Of a stretch of 64,000 bases of DNA, positions 54,711 through 63,876 are shown piece by piece. Origin of the DNA: Nocardioides baculatus (GTDB lineage Bacteria > Actinomycetota > Actinomycetes > Propionibacteriales > Nocardioidaceae); contig NZ_JAERSG010000001.1 in NCBI RefSeq assembly GCF_016735675.1, positions 620,001-684,000 of the forward strand. Direction: 5' to 3'. Position 1 is the stretch's first letter. Every line of letters starts with the position of its first letter. The translations under genes were made by a program, and so were the position numbers. Below the pieces are notes generated by a model, which worked only from the letters and a program-made list of their open reading frames with translations, was not told the DNA's origin and did no database searches.

Positions 54711-54781
54711 CGACCGAGGCACGAGGTCGGCGCGTGGGCTCGACCAGGTTGAGCAAGCGACACGACCGAGGCACGAGGTCG
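54711..54781. repeat. Two copies of a 19-bp dyad after parB
   Basis: CGACCGAGGCACGAGGTCG occurs at 54711-54729 and 54763-54781, each an imperfect palindrome with arms CGACC/GGTCG. They start 13 bp after the parB stop and may be terminators or a small dispersed repeat. Confidence 0.65.
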
Positions 54782-54887
54782 TACGAGCGCGACGAAACCC
54801 CTGGAGGAGGAGCGGCTCTCCTCGTGGCGTGACGTGGGCTCGAGCCTCGCTGGCGCTCGCACCTCACACACCGCATCCCCCAGCGAA

Positions 54888-54948
54888 TTGTCGACAAAAC
54901 AACAAAAAGACAAAGCGATCTACCGACAGATCGACCTGTCTACCTGTC
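54888..54948 (-). terminator. AT-rich stem-loop region after the acyltransferase
   Basis: Directly past the acyltransferase stop (54950) on the minus strand, the sequence folds (GACAG...CTGTC and CGATCT...AGATCG) and is followed by T-rich TTTGTCTTTTTGTTG, then palindrome TTGTCGACAA (54888-54897). It is the most AT-rich patch in this part of the window. Confidence 0.6.
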
Positions 54949-54949
54949 G

Positions 54950-55723
54950 CTACTGACGCTTGGCGGCGCGCTTCTCGGCCCGCTTCCGGGCGCGTTCGCG
55001 CTTCTCGGCGGCGTCGAGGGTGAGCGCCTCGTCGGGCGTGGGGGCGGAGCCGCCCATCGATGCGGGCACCCACCAGGAGCCCGGCGGCTGCTCGGCCGCG
55101 GGGTATTCCGCGACGACCTCGGCCAGCATCGAGCTCATGCGCGAGCGCAGCTCGGCGGTCTCGGCGACCGGGTTGGCGCCGGTGGGGTGCATCGGCTCGC
55201 CGACCCGGATCGCGATCGTCTTGCCGCGCGAGAAGTCGCGCGGGTGGCCCTTGGTCATCATCCGCTGGGTGCCCCACAGGATGACGGGCACGAGGGGCAC
55301 GCCGGCCTCCGCCGCGATGCGTACGGCACCGGACTTGAACTCCTTGAGCTCCATCGACCGGGAGATGGTCGCCTCGGGGAAGATCCCCACCGCCTCCCCG
55401 TTGCGCAGGTAGTCGACTGCGGTGTGGTAGCTGGCGATCCCCTCGCCGCGGTCGACCTCGATGTGGTGCAGCGAGCGCATGAGCGGGCCGACCCACCGGT
55501 GGTCGAAGAGCTCGCGCTTGGACATGAAGCGGACCAGCCGGCGCGAGGGGTGCGCGGCGAAGCCGCCGTAGATGAAGTCGACGTAGCTGATGTGGTTGAA
55601 GGCCAGCAGCACGCCGCCCTCGCGCGGCACGTGCTCGGTGCCGGACATCTGGAAGCTCTGGCCGAGAGCGCGGAACGCCGTCTTGGCCGTGACGATGATC
55701 GGGGGATAGGTGACGTCACGCAT
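54950..55723 (-). CDS. PlsC-type 1-acylglycerol-3-phosphate acyltransferase
   Basis: 257 residues. HX4D is HISYVD (NHISYVD); FPEATIS replaces FPEGT; later LVPVILWGTQ. A basic tail (KRERARKRAEKRAAKRQ) could bind the membrane. It acylates lysophosphatidic acid. Distinct in sequence from the acyltransferase at 30801-31808. Same strand as the aminotransferase upstream, 65 bp apart. Confidence 0.92.
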   Translation of the reverse strand: MRDVTYPPIIVTAKTAFRALGQSFQMSGTEHVPREGGVLLAFNHISYVDFIYGGFAAHPSRRLVRFMSKRELFDHRWVGPLMRSLHHIEVDRGEGIASYHTAVDYLRNGEAVGIFPEATISRSMELKEFKSGAVRIAAEAGVPLVPVILWGTQRMMTKGHPRDFSRGKTIAIRVGEPMHPTGANPVAETAELRSRMSSMLAEVVAEYPAAEQPPGSWWVPASMGGSAPTPDEALTLDAAEKRERARKRAEKRAAKRQ

Positions 55724-55788
55724 GCGCGAAGCCTAGGGTCCGCCGACGCGCGCCGCGAGGGATGGTGACCGGCGACTCAGCCGGGGGC

Positions 55789-57003
55789 TCAGCGGCGCGT
55801 GGCGAGGAAGTCGGCGATCCGGCCGATCGCCTCCTCCAGCACGCTCGCCTCGGGCAGCGTGACGAGCCGGAAGTGGTCGGGCGTGGGCCAGTTGAAGCCG
55901 GTGCCGTGCGTGACCAGGATCTTCTTGGCCCGGAGCAGCTCGATCACGAAGTCCTGGTCGTCCTCGATGGCGTAGACCTCGGGGTCGAGCCGCGGGAAGC
56001 AGTAGAGCGCGCCACGGGGCTTCACGTTGCTGACGCCCGGGATCTCGTTGAGCAGGCGGTGGGCGAGCATCGACTGCTCGTAGAAGCGGCCGCCGGGACC
56101 GATCAGCTCCTCGATCGACTGGTAGCCGCCCAGCGCGGTCTGGATCGCGTGCTGCGCCGGCACGTTGGCGCACATCCGCATGTTGGCGATGAGCGTGAGA
56201 CCTTCGAGGAAGTCGGTCGCCAGCTCCTTCGGGCCCGCGATCATCACCCAGCCGGCACGGTAGCCGCACACGCGGTAGGCCTTCGACAGCCCGGAGAACG
56301 TCAACGTCAGCACGTCGTTGCCGCCGTAGGTCGCCGCGTGGTGGTGCTGCGCGTCCTCGAACAGGATCTTCTCGTAGATCTCGTCCGCCATCACGACCAG
56401 CTGGTGGCGCCGCGCGATGTCGACCAGGCCCTTGACCGTCTCCTCGCTGTAGACCGCGCCGGTCGGGTTGTTGGGGTTGATGATCACCAGCGCGTGGGTG
56501 TTCTCGGTGATCTTCGACTCGATGTCGGCGAGGTCGGGGTTCCAGTCGTCGTCCTCGTCGCAGCGGTAGTGCACCGGGATGCCGCCGGCGAGGGTGACCG
56601 CACCCGTCCACAGCGGGTAGTCCGGGGCCGGGACCAGGATCTCGTTGCCGTCGTCGACGAAGGCCTGGAGCACCATCGAGATCAGCTCGGAGACCCCGTT
56701 GCCGATGAAGATGTCCTCGACGCCGACGTCACGCAGTCCGTGCGACTGGTAGTAGTGCATGACGGCCGTGCGCGCGGACCAGATGCCCTGACTGTCGGCG
56801 TACCCCTGCGACTGCGGCAGGTGGTGCATCATGTCGGCGAGGATCTGCTCGGGCGCCTCGAAGCCGAACGGTGCGGTGTTGCCGATGTTGAGCTTGAGGA
56901 TCCGGTGGCCCTCCGCCTCGAGCCGCTGTGCCTCGACGAGGATCGGCCCGCGCACGTCGTAGCGGACACCTTGCAGCTTCTTGCTCTGTCGGATCGGGCG
57001 CAC
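55789..57003 (-). CDS. Alanine aminotransferase-like PLP enzyme (AlaA type)
   Basis: 404-residue class I/II aminotransferase. Hallmarks: GNGVSELISMV, the cofactor Asp in VVMADEIYEKI, the PLP Lys in SGLSKAYRVCGYRAGW and Arg in the C-terminal HFRLVTLPE. The start QSKKLQGVRYDVRGPILVEA and length resemble AlaA/AlaC-like alanine transaminases (pyruvate plus glutamate to alanine plus 2-oxoglutarate), though substrate is inferred. GTG 57003, divergent from the GNAT gene with 42 bp between. Confidence 0.92.
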   Translation of the reverse strand: MRPIRQSKKLQGVRYDVRGPILVEAQRLEAEGHRILKLNIGNTAPFGFEAPEQILADMMHHLPQSQGYADSQGIWSARTAVMHYYQSHGLRDVGVEDIFIGNGVSELISMVLQAFVDDGNEILVPAPDYPLWTGAVTLAGGIPVHYRCDEDDDWNPDLADIESKITENTHALVIINPNNPTGAVYSEETVKGLVDIARRHQLVVMADEIYEKILFEDAQHHHAATYGGNDVLTLTFSGLSKAYRVCGYRAGWVMIAGPKELATDFLEGLTLIANMRMCANVPAQHAIQTALGGYQSIEELIGPGGRFYEQSMLAHRLLNEIPGVSNVKPRGALYCFPRLDPEVYAIEDDQDFVIELLRAKKILVTHGTGFNWPTPDHFRLVTLPEASVLEEAIGRIADFLATRR

Positions 57004-57045
57004 GCCTCATCCTCGCAGGCGTCCCACGGGTCTACCCTGAGAGTC

Positions 57046-57690
57046 GTGTCACGCAAGACCGCGCGCCTGACGGTCGACCACCTCGCGGAGCTGGCCGATC
57101 CGGTGCGGTCGTGCCTGTTCTGGGAGCTGGGGCCGGTGGACCGCGCCCGGCTCGACGAGCAGGAGCGCATCGCCGAGAAGGAGAGCTGGCTCTCCGGCGT
57201 CCTGCGCGAGTGGGGCTCGTGCGGTCGGGTGGTCCGCGTCGACGGCCGGACGGTCGGGCACATCGTCTACGCGCCCGCGGCCTACCTGCCCGGAGCCGCG
57301 GTCCTGCCGACGGCGCCGGCGTCACCCGACGCGATCATCGCCGCGACCGCCTGGATCGAGCCGGCGATGCGCGGAGGCGGGCTCGGCCGGCTCCTGGTCC
57401 AGGCGATGGCCGCCGACCTCGTCCAGCGCGGCCACACCGCGATCGAGGCGTACGGCGACACGCGGGGGCGGACGCAGGGGTGCGTGCTCCCCACCGAGTT
57501 CTGGGGTGGTGTGGGGTTCAAGACCCAGCGCGCACACCCGACGACGTCGCGGATGCGGATGGAGCTCCGGACGGCGCTGAGCTGGAAGGACGAGGTCGAG
57601 CTCGCGCTGGAGCGGGTCTGGGGTGCCGTACGCCCCACGCAGAAGGCGACCCGCCCGATCGGATCGGTGCGGGCCGCCTCCGGCCACTGA
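57046..57690 (+). CDS. GNAT family N-acetyltransferase
   Basis: 214 residues, GTG start (M-S-R-K-T-A-R-L). The acetyl-CoA loop is WIEPAMRGGGLGRLLVQAMAA followed by GHTAIEAYGDTRG, and the C terminus has a WGGVGFKT helix. The N terminus (LADPVRSCLFWELGPVDRA) is a family feature seen in actinobacteria. Substrate unknown. Convergent with trxA. Confidence 0.85.
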   Translation: MSRKTARLTVDHLAELADPVRSCLFWELGPVDRARLDEQERIAEKESWLSGVLREWGSCGRVVRVDGRTVGHIVYAPAAYLPGAAVLPTAPASPDAIIAATAWIEPAMRGGGLGRLLVQAMAADLVQRGHTAIEAYGDTRGRTQGCVLPTEFWGGVGFKTQRAHPTTSRMRMELRTALSWKDEVELALERVWGAVRPTQKATRPIGSVRAASGH

Positions 57691-57698
57691 GCTGTGAC

Positions 57699-58022
57699 TC
57701 AGATGAGGCCCTCGAGCTCCTTGAGGAGCGCGGCCTTCGGCTTGGCGCCGACGATGGACTTCACGACCTCGCCGCCCTGGTAGACGTTGATCGTCGGGAT
57801 ACCGGTGACGCGGTAGGACGACGGCGTGACCGGGTTCTCGTCGACGTTCATCTTGAGGAACGTGAGCTTCTCGCCGTGCTCGGCGTTGAGCTCGTCGAGG
57901 ATCGGGGCGACCTGGCGGCACGGACCGCACCACTCTGCCCAGAAGTCGACGAGGACGGGCTTGTCCGACTTGAGGACCTGGGTCTCGAACTCGGCGTCGG
58001 TGACAGCGGCGATGTTGGCCAC
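57699..58022 (-). CDS. trxA: Thioredoxin
   Basis: 107 residues, GTG start 58022 with AAAGGGA 8 nt upstream. Active site WCGPC (Cys32 and Cys35), and the cis-Pro motif GIPTI. It reduces disulfides, with electrons from TrxB at 59282-60295. A longer start at 58049 is rejected as unsupported. Confidence 0.96.
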   Translation of the reverse strand: MANIAAVTDAEFETQVLKSDKPVLVDFWAEWCGPCRQVAPILDELNAEHGEKLTFLKMNVDENPVTPSSYRVTGIPTINVYQGGEVVKSIVGAKPKAALLKELEGLI

Positions 58023-58222
58023 GGGGATTCCCTTTCGTAGTGCCCGCACGGGTGCGGGGTGTCAGCTCGGAGGCTTAGTACTTCTGATCCAACACCGCCC
58101 CACCGACAGATGTTCCCCTCCACGCCGAGCCCGGGGTAGTCCAGCGGGTGTGGGTCGTCGGAGGGCCTGCTGGACGACCACGAGCCATGGACCACGAAGC
58201 AAATTGGTGAAGTGAGGACATC

Positions 58223-58237
58223 GTGAAGTAGATTCAC
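58223..58237 (+). promoter_or_regulatory. Operator-like dyad before marR
   Basis: GTGAA-GTAGA-TTCAC is a perfect 5-bp inverted repeat 3 bp before the MarR start codon (58241). A related half GTGAAGTGAG lies at 58207-58216. Fits MarR autoregulation, inferred. Confidence 0.5.
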
Positions 58238-58240
58238 TAC

Positions 58241-58678
58241 ATGACGACCCCGACGGACGCGCTCGACCGGGTGCTGCACCTCGCGACCCTCGTGCAGGCC
58301 GACCTGGCCCGCTTCGAGCGCGAGGAGGGCCTGAGCACCTCGCGCGTACACCTCCTGTGGGTCCTCGGGGCATCCGGACCCTCGACCCAGCAGTCCCTGG
58401 CCACGGCCCTCGACGTGACCCCGCGCAACGTGACCGGGCTCGTCGACGGGCTGGTCGGGTCGGGCCACGTCACCCGCGAGCCGCACCCCGGCGACCGCCG
58501 GGCCACCCTCGTGACGCTCACCGACCTCGGCACGCGCACCGTCGACGGCCTGGCGACCTCGCACGCGGACCTCGCGGACCGGCTGTTCGGCGACGTCCCG
58601 GCCGAGCGGCTGGCGACCTTCGGCGAGGTCCTCGACGAGACCACCCAACGGTTCGCCCAACTGATGGAGGAGGCGTGA
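58241..58678 (+). CDS. MarR-family transcriptional regulator
   Basis: 145 residues. Winged HTH: STSRVHLLWVLGASGPSTQQSLATALDVTPRNVTGLVDGLVGSGHVTRE and wing PGDRRATLVTLTD, typical MarR. It overlaps the next gene by 1 nt (TGATG). Its promoter region carries a dyad. It sits between trxA and trxB, which are usually adjacent. Confidence 0.9.
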   Translation: MTTPTDALDRVLHLATLVQADLARFEREEGLSTSRVHLLWVLGASGPSTQQSLATALDVTPRNVTGLVDGLVGSGHVTREPHPGDRRATLVTLTDLGTRTVDGLATSHADLADRLFGDVPAERLATFGEVLDETTQRFAQLMEEA

Positions 58679-59313
58679 TGGACGTCGTACGACGCGCGCG
58701 GAGGCTGGCATGGGCCGCGCTCAAGCTGGAGATCACGCTCTACCTGGCCCTCGGGCGCTGGATCACCCGCCGTCCGGACGTACCGGCCGGCACGACGCCC
58801 ATCGGCTACTCCCGCCTCGTCGCCCCGATGCTCTGGCTGTGGATCTTCGGCTCGGCCACCGAGGTGGTGGTCCTCGACGTGCTGCTGAGCCGGTGGTGGA
58901 CGCCGCTGCGGATCCCGCTGCTGGTCGTCGGCGTGTGGGGCCTGGTCTGGATGCTCGGCCTGATGGCGGCCTACCGCACCCGCCCGCACCTGCTCGGCGA
59001 GACCTCGCTCCAGGTGCGCGACGGCATCCACGCCCGCGTCGACGTCGCGCTCGACCGGATCGCGAGCGTCCGCTCGGCCGACCACGACCTGCCGGGCCTG
59101 CTCAAGTCCGTGCACGTCGAGGGCGAGGGCGACGACGCGGTCCTGCTGGTCGGGGTCAGCAGCCGTACGAACCTCGAGCTGGTGCTCACCGGCCCGACGA
59201 CCCTCGAGACGCCGAACGGCCCGACGACCGTGGGCCGCGTGGGCCTCTGGGTCGACGAGCCGCGTGACGTGGCGGACGCGCTCAGGCGCCGGCTGTCTGC
59301 ACCTCTTCGCTGA
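58678..59313 (+). CDS. Hypothetical membrane protein with two TM helices
   Basis: 211 residues. An amphipathic N terminus, TM helices at about 44-68 and 72-92 ([22 protein letters not shown]), and a cytoplasmic or external C-terminal beta-rich domain ([24 protein letters not shown] ... [16 protein letters not shown]). This has the look of a bacterial PH-like domain, unproven. Not recognised at gene level. Probably regulated with marR. Its 3' end overlaps the convergent trxB 3' end by 32 bp. Confidence 0.75.
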   Translation: MDVVRRARRLAWAALKLEITLYLALGRWITRRPDVPAGTTPIGYSRLVAPMLWLWIFGSATEVVVLDVLLSRWWTPLRIPLLVVGVWGLVWMLGLMAAYRTRPHLLGETSLQVRDGIHARVDVALDRIASVRSADHDLPGLLKSVHVEGEGDDAVLLVGVSSRTNLELVLTGPTTLETPNGPTTVGRVGLWVDEPRDVADALRRRLSAPLR

Positions 59314-60295
59314 TCGCCTCGACCGTCGCGGCGGCCTCGCCCGCGGTCGACGCCTCGTGGTCGAGGGCGGCGATGAAGCGCTCGGCGTCGAGGGCCGCGG
59401 CACAGCCGGTGCCGGCGGCCGTGATCGCCTGGCGGTAGTGGTGGTCGACCAGGTCGCCGGCGGCGAAGACACCCGGCAGGTTGGTCGCGGTGGACGGGTG
59501 GTCGACGAGGACGTAGCCGTCGTCGTCGAGGTCGACCTGCCCGGTGAGCAGCTCCGAGCGGGGGTCGTGGCCGATCGCGATGAAGAGGCCGGTGATCTCG
59601 AGCGGGCGCTCCTCGCCGGTCACCGTGTCGCGCAGGGTGATCGACTCGAGCTTGTCGGCGCCGTTGATCGCGGCGACCTCGGAGTTCCACACCATCTCGA
59701 GCTTGGGGTCGGCGAAGGCGCGCTCCTGCATGATCTTGGAGGCGCGCAGCTCGTCGCGGCGGTGGATCAGGTAGACCTTCGATCCGAAGCGCGTGAGGAA
59801 GGTGGCCTCCTCGATGGCGGAGTCACCGCCACCGACGACGGCGATGGCCTGCTCGCGGAAGAAGAATCCGTCGCACGTCGCACACCACGAGACGCCGCGA
59901 CCGGAGAGCTCCTCCTCGCGGGGCAGGCCGAGCTTGCGGTAGCCCGAACCGGTCGCGAGGATCACCGACCGCGCGGTGTAGGTGTCGGTGGCGGTCTTCA
60001 CGACCTTGATGTCACCGGTGAGGTCGACCTCGACGATGTCGTCGGCGATCAGCTCGGCACCGAAGCGCTCGGCCTGCGCGCGCATCTCGTCCATCAGCGC
60101 GGGGCCCATGATGCCGTCGCGGAAGCCGGGGAAGTTCTCGACCTCGGTGGTGTTCATCAGTGCACCGCCGGCGGTCACCGAGCCCTCGAAGACCAGCGGC
60201 TCGAGCGCCGCGCGGGCGGCGTACACGGCAGCGGTGTAGCCCGAGGGCCCCGATCCGATCACGATGACGTTGCGCGGTTCGGTGGTCTGGCTCAT
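59282..60295 (-). CDS. trxB: Thioredoxin reductase
   Basis: 337 residues, ATG 60295 with AGGAG 12 nt upstream. FAD-binding [16 protein letters not shown], redox pair CATC (Cys138 and Cys141) and NADPH-binding [15 protein letters not shown]. It reduces thioredoxin from NADPH. It has a C-terminal extension past the usual end (EEVQTAGA). Downstream of the anti-sigma candidate by 77 bp, the Mtb sigM region order. Confidence 0.96.
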   Translation of the reverse strand: MSQTTEPRNVIVIGSGPSGYTAAVYAARAALEPLVFEGSVTAGGALMNTTEVENFPGFRDGIMGPALMDEMRAQAERFGAELIADDIVEVDLTGDIKVVKTATDTYTARSVILATGSGYRKLGLPREEELSGRGVSWCATCDGFFFREQAIAVVGGGDSAIEEATFLTRFGSKVYLIHRRDELRASKIMQERAFADPKLEMVWNSEVAAINGADKLESITLRDTVTGEERPLEITGLFIAIGHDPRSELLTGQVDLDDDGYVLVDHPSTATNLPGVFAAGDLVDHHYRQAITAAGTGCAAALDAERFIAALDHEASTAGEAAATVEAISEEVQTAGA

Positions 60296-60372
60296 GGGGC
60301 GGGTCACTCCTGCTGGAATCGATTGCTGCGTACGGCTATCTCAACCGATCGTAGGCCAGCAGTGTTCCCGCG

Positions 60373-61083
60373 TCAGGGCGCGGGCAGCGTGAGCGTGCGC
60401 ACGGCGGTCGGGTCGCCGCAGACGTAGAGGTCCACCTGCTGGCTGGTGCCGTCCGCGCGCCGGAAGACGACCGCGCCGAGCACGCCGTCGACCTGCGCGA
60501 GGACGCGTCGCCCGCGCCCGGCGCCGCTCAGGTCGCAGTCGGCCAGCCGCTCGGTCGACATCTCCGCACCCGGCGCCTGGACACCGGCGGCGGTGTCACG
60601 CAGGGAGAGCAGCTCGCCGTCGAGGTCGCCGTCGTCGGTCGAGAGCGTGGGGTAGGCCGCGAGCGGTGCGGACGTGCCCGACTTGAGGCTCTGCGGACCC
60701 AGCTCCTCGCTGTCCGCGCCGCTGGAGCCGTCGTCGCCGGACTCGCGCTGCGAGGTGGACATGTCGCTGTCGGCGGCCGAGCCGGCGCTGGAGCTGTCCT
60801 CGCCGGACGGGAGGCCCTGGCCGAGCGCGACACCGGCGACGACGACCGCGGCGGCGGCCAGGAGGCCGATGCCCGCCGCCCGGCGGCGTCGGGCGCCGAG
60901 GTCGACCACCGGAGCGCTGGTGGTCTCAGGGGTGGGTCCCGGTCCGCGCTCGGCGGCGAGGGAGGCGAGGGTCGCGTCGAGGCGGGCGACGACCTCGGGA
61001 GGGGTGGGACCGTCGTGGCGTGCGTCGGCGAGCAGGCGGCGTACGGCCTCCTGCTCGGGCGGCAGGTCGGGGGACTGGGTCAT
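60373..61083 (-). CDS. Probable anti-sigma factor of SigM
   Basis: 236 residues. The N-terminal ~65 residues are helical and cytoplasmic (PEQEAVRRLLADARHDG), one TM helix follows near 69-88 (AAGIGLLAAAAVVVAGVALG), then a Ser/Asp-rich disordered external part and a C-terminal domain with CD and VYVCGDP Cys. The ZAS zinc motif is not visible. Location directly after sigM, before trxB, matches the anti-SigM gene of mycobacteria (Rv3912 position). Assignment from context. Confidence 0.7.
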   Translation of the reverse strand: MTQSPDLPPEQEAVRRLLADARHDGPTPPEVVARLDATLASLAAERGPGPTPETTSAPVVDLGARRRRAAGIGLLAAAAVVVAGVALGQGLPSGEDSSSAGSAADSDMSTSQRESGDDGSSGADSEELGPQSLKSGTSAPLAAYPTLSTDDGDLDGELLSLRDTAAGVQAPGAEMSTERLADCDLSGAGRGRRVLAQVDGVLGAVVFRRADGTSQQVDLYVCGDPTAVRTLTLPAP

Positions 61084-61145
61084 CGGGTCACCTCCTCGCG
61101 AGGCTGGTCGGGCACGACAGGGCGGGGATCACAGGACGGGGGCGC

Positions 61146-61814
61146 TCAGGGCGCGGGCGGGCCGCGCGGCCGCACGGTGGGTTGGACGGGACCGTCCGGG
61201 GGCTGGTTCCCGTGAGGGGTGTCACCGACCGGCAGGTGGAGGTCGGCGAGCAGACCGGCCAGCTTGGCGCGACCGCGCGAGCAGCGCGACTTCACGGTGC
61301 CCTCGGCGCAGCCGAGCATCTCGGCCACCTCCGCGACGGGGTAGCCCTCCATGTCGACCAGGACGAGCGCCGCGCGCTGGTCCGCCGGCAGGGTCGCGAG
61401 CGCGTCGAGCACCCGCTGGCGCCGCTCGGCGTCCTCGGCGGCGGCGTCGGGCAGGTCGTCGTGCGTGGCCGTGGCGACGAGCGTGCCCCGGTCCTCGACG
61501 TCGTCGGGGAGCGCGTCGAAGCGCCGGATCTTCGCCGCGCGGAGCCGGTCGAGGCAGGCGTTGACCACCACGCGGTGCAGCCAGGTGGTCACCTGCGCCT
61601 CCCCGCGGAACGACCCCGCCCGCCGGAAGGCCGCGATCATGCCGTCCTGGAGGCCGTCGGCCGCGTCCTCGGGGTTGCCCATCGTGCGCAGCGACACCGC
61701 CCACAGCCGGTCGCGGTGGCGCGCGAACAGCACGCCGAACGCGTCGGCGTCGCCGTCGACGTGCGCCTGGAGCAGCTCGCGGTCCGACCGCTCGTCGGCA
61801 GCCGCAGTCGTCAC
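61146..61814 (-). CDS. sigM: ECF sigma factor, SigM-like
   Basis: 222 residues. Region 2: LFARHRDRLWAVSLRTMGNPEDAADGLQDGMIAAFRRAGSF, region 4: LVLVDMEGYPVAEVAEMLGCAEGTVKSRCSRGRAKL. A Pro-rich C-terminal tail is unusual. Context (pseudokinase, sigM, anti-sigma, trxB) is that of M. tuberculosis SigM. It probably responds to envelope stress. 62 bp before the anti-sigma gene. Confidence 0.9.
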   Translation of the reverse strand: MTTAAADERSDRELLQAHVDGDADAFGVLFARHRDRLWAVSLRTMGNPEDAADGLQDGMIAAFRRAGSFRGEAQVTTWLHRVVVNACLDRLRAAKIRRFDALPDDVEDRGTLVATATHDDLPDAAAEDAERRQRVLDALATLPADQRAALVLVDMEGYPVAEVAEMLGCAEGTVKSRCSRGRAKLAGLLADLHLPVGDTPHGNQPPDGPVQPTVRPRGPPAP

Positions 61815-61821
61815 GGGGCGC

Positions 61822-63822
61822 TCATCCCAGGACCTGCACCTCGGCGATCGTGCCGCGGAAGCCGTCGCCGACGTCGGGCAGGATCGTGAGCCAGACCGTG
61901 ACGAAGCGCCCGGACACCGCCTCGTCGACCGAGACGGTGAGCTCGCCGGAGCCGGACGCGGTGCCGATCGGGGTGAGGCCGGCGACGCCCGTCGGCGCGG
62001 TCGAGGTGACGTACGCCGCCAGCGACGTCTCGCCGTCGACGGTCACCACGACCTGGCGCACGCCCTTGGCGGTGCCGAGGTCGACGACCACGCCGACGCC
62101 GGTCTTGAGGCCGCCGGGACCGAAGTTCTGGAGGTAGGTCGAGGTGCTCCACGTCGTGGTGGCGTCACCGTCGACGACGTTGGGGACCGAGTCGGAGTTC
62201 TCCTCGCCGCCGTCGGTGCCCTGCGGGTCGAAGGCCGCAGCGGTCAGGTCGGTGAACGGCGTGGGATCGACGATGGTCGGGCTCGGCGAGGACGACGTGG
62301 TCGGGTCGTCGTCACCGGAGTCGGTCACCTGCGGGAGCCCGAGCTGGTAGGCGAACACGGCCGCGACCATCACCAGCACGCAGATGCCGACGATCATCGC
62401 CAGGCGGATCCAGCTGCGACCAGGCACCTGGTCGCCGGTGTCGTCGAGGCCCTCGCCGGTGCCCCAGCGGTCCTCCGACCACGACCCCGAGCTCCACGAG
62501 CCGGTGTCCCGGCCGGGAGGGCGTACGCCGGAGTCGCGGCGGGCGTCGGTCGAGGAGTCCTGCACCGAGTCCTGGGAGACGTCCCACGGCCAGTAGTCCG
62601 GGTTGGCCGACGCGGCACGGCTGCCGGCGCGCGGACGGCGTACGGGTTCGCCGTCGGGCGGGTCGGGCGCGAACAGCGGCTTGGGCGGCGGCTCCTCGAG
62701 CGGCGGCGGGGGCTCCGGCTTCTCGGCGCGCGCCCGCAGCCAGTCGACCTCGTCGTCGTCGTGGAACACCGGCATCCCTGCCTGGGTCGGCAGGTCGACG
62801 GGAGCGGTCGGAGCGGGCGCCGGGGGTGCGGGGTCCGGGACGGCGGGCTGCACCTCGGCCTCCTCGGGCTCCGCTGCTGCAGGCTCGGCCTCCTCGGGCG
62901 CCGTCTCCTCGGGCTCGGGCGTCGGATCCGCCGGGACGACCGGGACCGCGGCGACGGTGGCCGTCCCGGTGGCCGTCCCGGTGGGCGTGTCGGTGGGCGT
63001 GTCGGTGGGCGTCTCGGTGGGCGGCCGCGGCGCCTGGACGGGGACGTGCGTCCCGGTGAGCTCGCCGACGTAGTCGTGGAGCATGTCCCGGATCGCACGG
63101 GCGTCGAGGTCCGAGCCGTCCCGGCCGGGCGCGTGCTGGGGGTTGAGGACCTGGTCGCAGAGCGCGTCGAGCATCCGCGGGATGCCGGCGCGCACCCGGC
63201 GGGGGCGCAGCACCTCGCCGTGCACCTCGGGCGCCTGCGGCACGGCGGACTCCGAGGCTCCCGCCCACTTGCCGGTCAGCGCGCAGTAGAGGAGACCGGC
63301 GAGGTCGACCTCGTCGACGCCGACGCGGCCCGGCGGCAGCCCGCGCAGCGCGGCATCGACCCCGAAGCCGATGATGCGGACCTGGCCGTGCTGGTCGACC
63401 AGCACGTTCTCCGGGACGAGGCGACCGTGGGCCAGCCCGGCGGCGTGCGCCTCGGCCATCGTGTCGGCGACCTCGGCGACGAGCCAGGCCGCCCGGCGCG
63501 GCGGCAGCGGGCCCTCGCGCGCGACGAGGATGTCGAGGGAGTCGCCCTGGCCCCACTCGTTCACGACGAAGCAGCGCTCGCCCGCCGACTCGGCGTCGAG
63601 CACCCGGAGCAGTCGGCGGTCCATGACGGGTCCGACCCCGCGCGCGGCCGCGAGGACGGCCTCCGCGCGCTCGTCGTCGGAGGGGAGGAGGTGCACCGAC
63701 ACTGCCCGGTGGAGGACCAGGTCGTGCGCCCGCCAGAAGCGACCGGTCCCGTTCTCCGCGAGCAGGTCGTCGAGGCGGTAGCGGTCGGCGAGCACGTCAC
63801 CGGCCTGCATCGACGTCGGCAT
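61822..63822 (-). CDS. MurJ-linked pseudokinase with C-terminal discoidin-like domain
   Basis: 666 residues. The N-terminal kinase-like domain (10-255) lacks the key residues: the VAIK Lys is missing (VSVHLL), HRD reads HGRLVPENVL, and DFG reads GFGVD. It is thus a pseudokinase, as in the C-terminal part of mycobacterial MurJ (Rv3910), which binds FhaA after phosphorylation by PknB. Then a Pro/Thr linker with PTDTPT repeats, one TM helix (about 495-515), and an external ~150-residue C-terminal domain with a galactose-binding-like pattern (VPNVVDGDATTTWSTSTYLQNF). The gene ends 7 bp before the sigM start and begins 54 bp after the murJ stop, so they are one operon. Confidence 0.85.
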   Translation of the reverse strand: MPTSMQAGDVLADRYRLDDLLAENGTGRFWRAHDLVLHRAVSVHLLPSDDERAEAVLAAARGVGPVMDRRLLRVLDAESAGERCFVVNEWGQGDSLDILVAREGPLPPRRAAWLVAEVADTMAEAHAAGLAHGRLVPENVLVDQHGQVRIIGFGVDAALRGLPPGRVGVDEVDLAGLLYCALTGKWAGASESAVPQAPEVHGEVLRPRRVRAGIPRMLDALCDQVLNPQHAPGRDGSDLDARAIRDMLHDYVGELTGTHVPVQAPRPPTETPTDTPTDTPTGTATGTATVAAVPVVPADPTPEPEETAPEEAEPAAAEPEEAEVQPAVPDPAPPAPAPTAPVDLPTQAGMPVFHDDDEVDWLRARAEKPEPPPPLEEPPPKPLFAPDPPDGEPVRRPRAGSRAASANPDYWPWDVSQDSVQDSSTDARRDSGVRPPGRDTGSWSSGSWSEDRWGTGEGLDDTGDQVPGRSWIRLAMIVGICVLVMVAAVFAYQLGLPQVTDSGDDDPTTSSSPSPTIVDPTPFTDLTAAAFDPQGTDGGEENSDSVPNVVDGDATTTWSTSTYLQNFGPGGLKTGVGVVVDLGTAKGVRQVVVTVDGETSLAAYVTSTAPTGVAGLTPIGTASGSGELTVSVDEAVSGRFVTVWLTILPDVGDGFRGTIAEVQVLG

Positions 63823-63876
63823 CGCTCACCTCGCTCCCCACGGCTCGTCCTGTCCCAGAGGCCACTCTAGGGACTC

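Noticed and set aside
62940..63030. Tandem repeat as a separate mobile repeat
   Set aside because: It encodes the PTDTPT linker of the pseudokinase, in frame, and is a coding low-complexity repeat like those of pknA and pknB.
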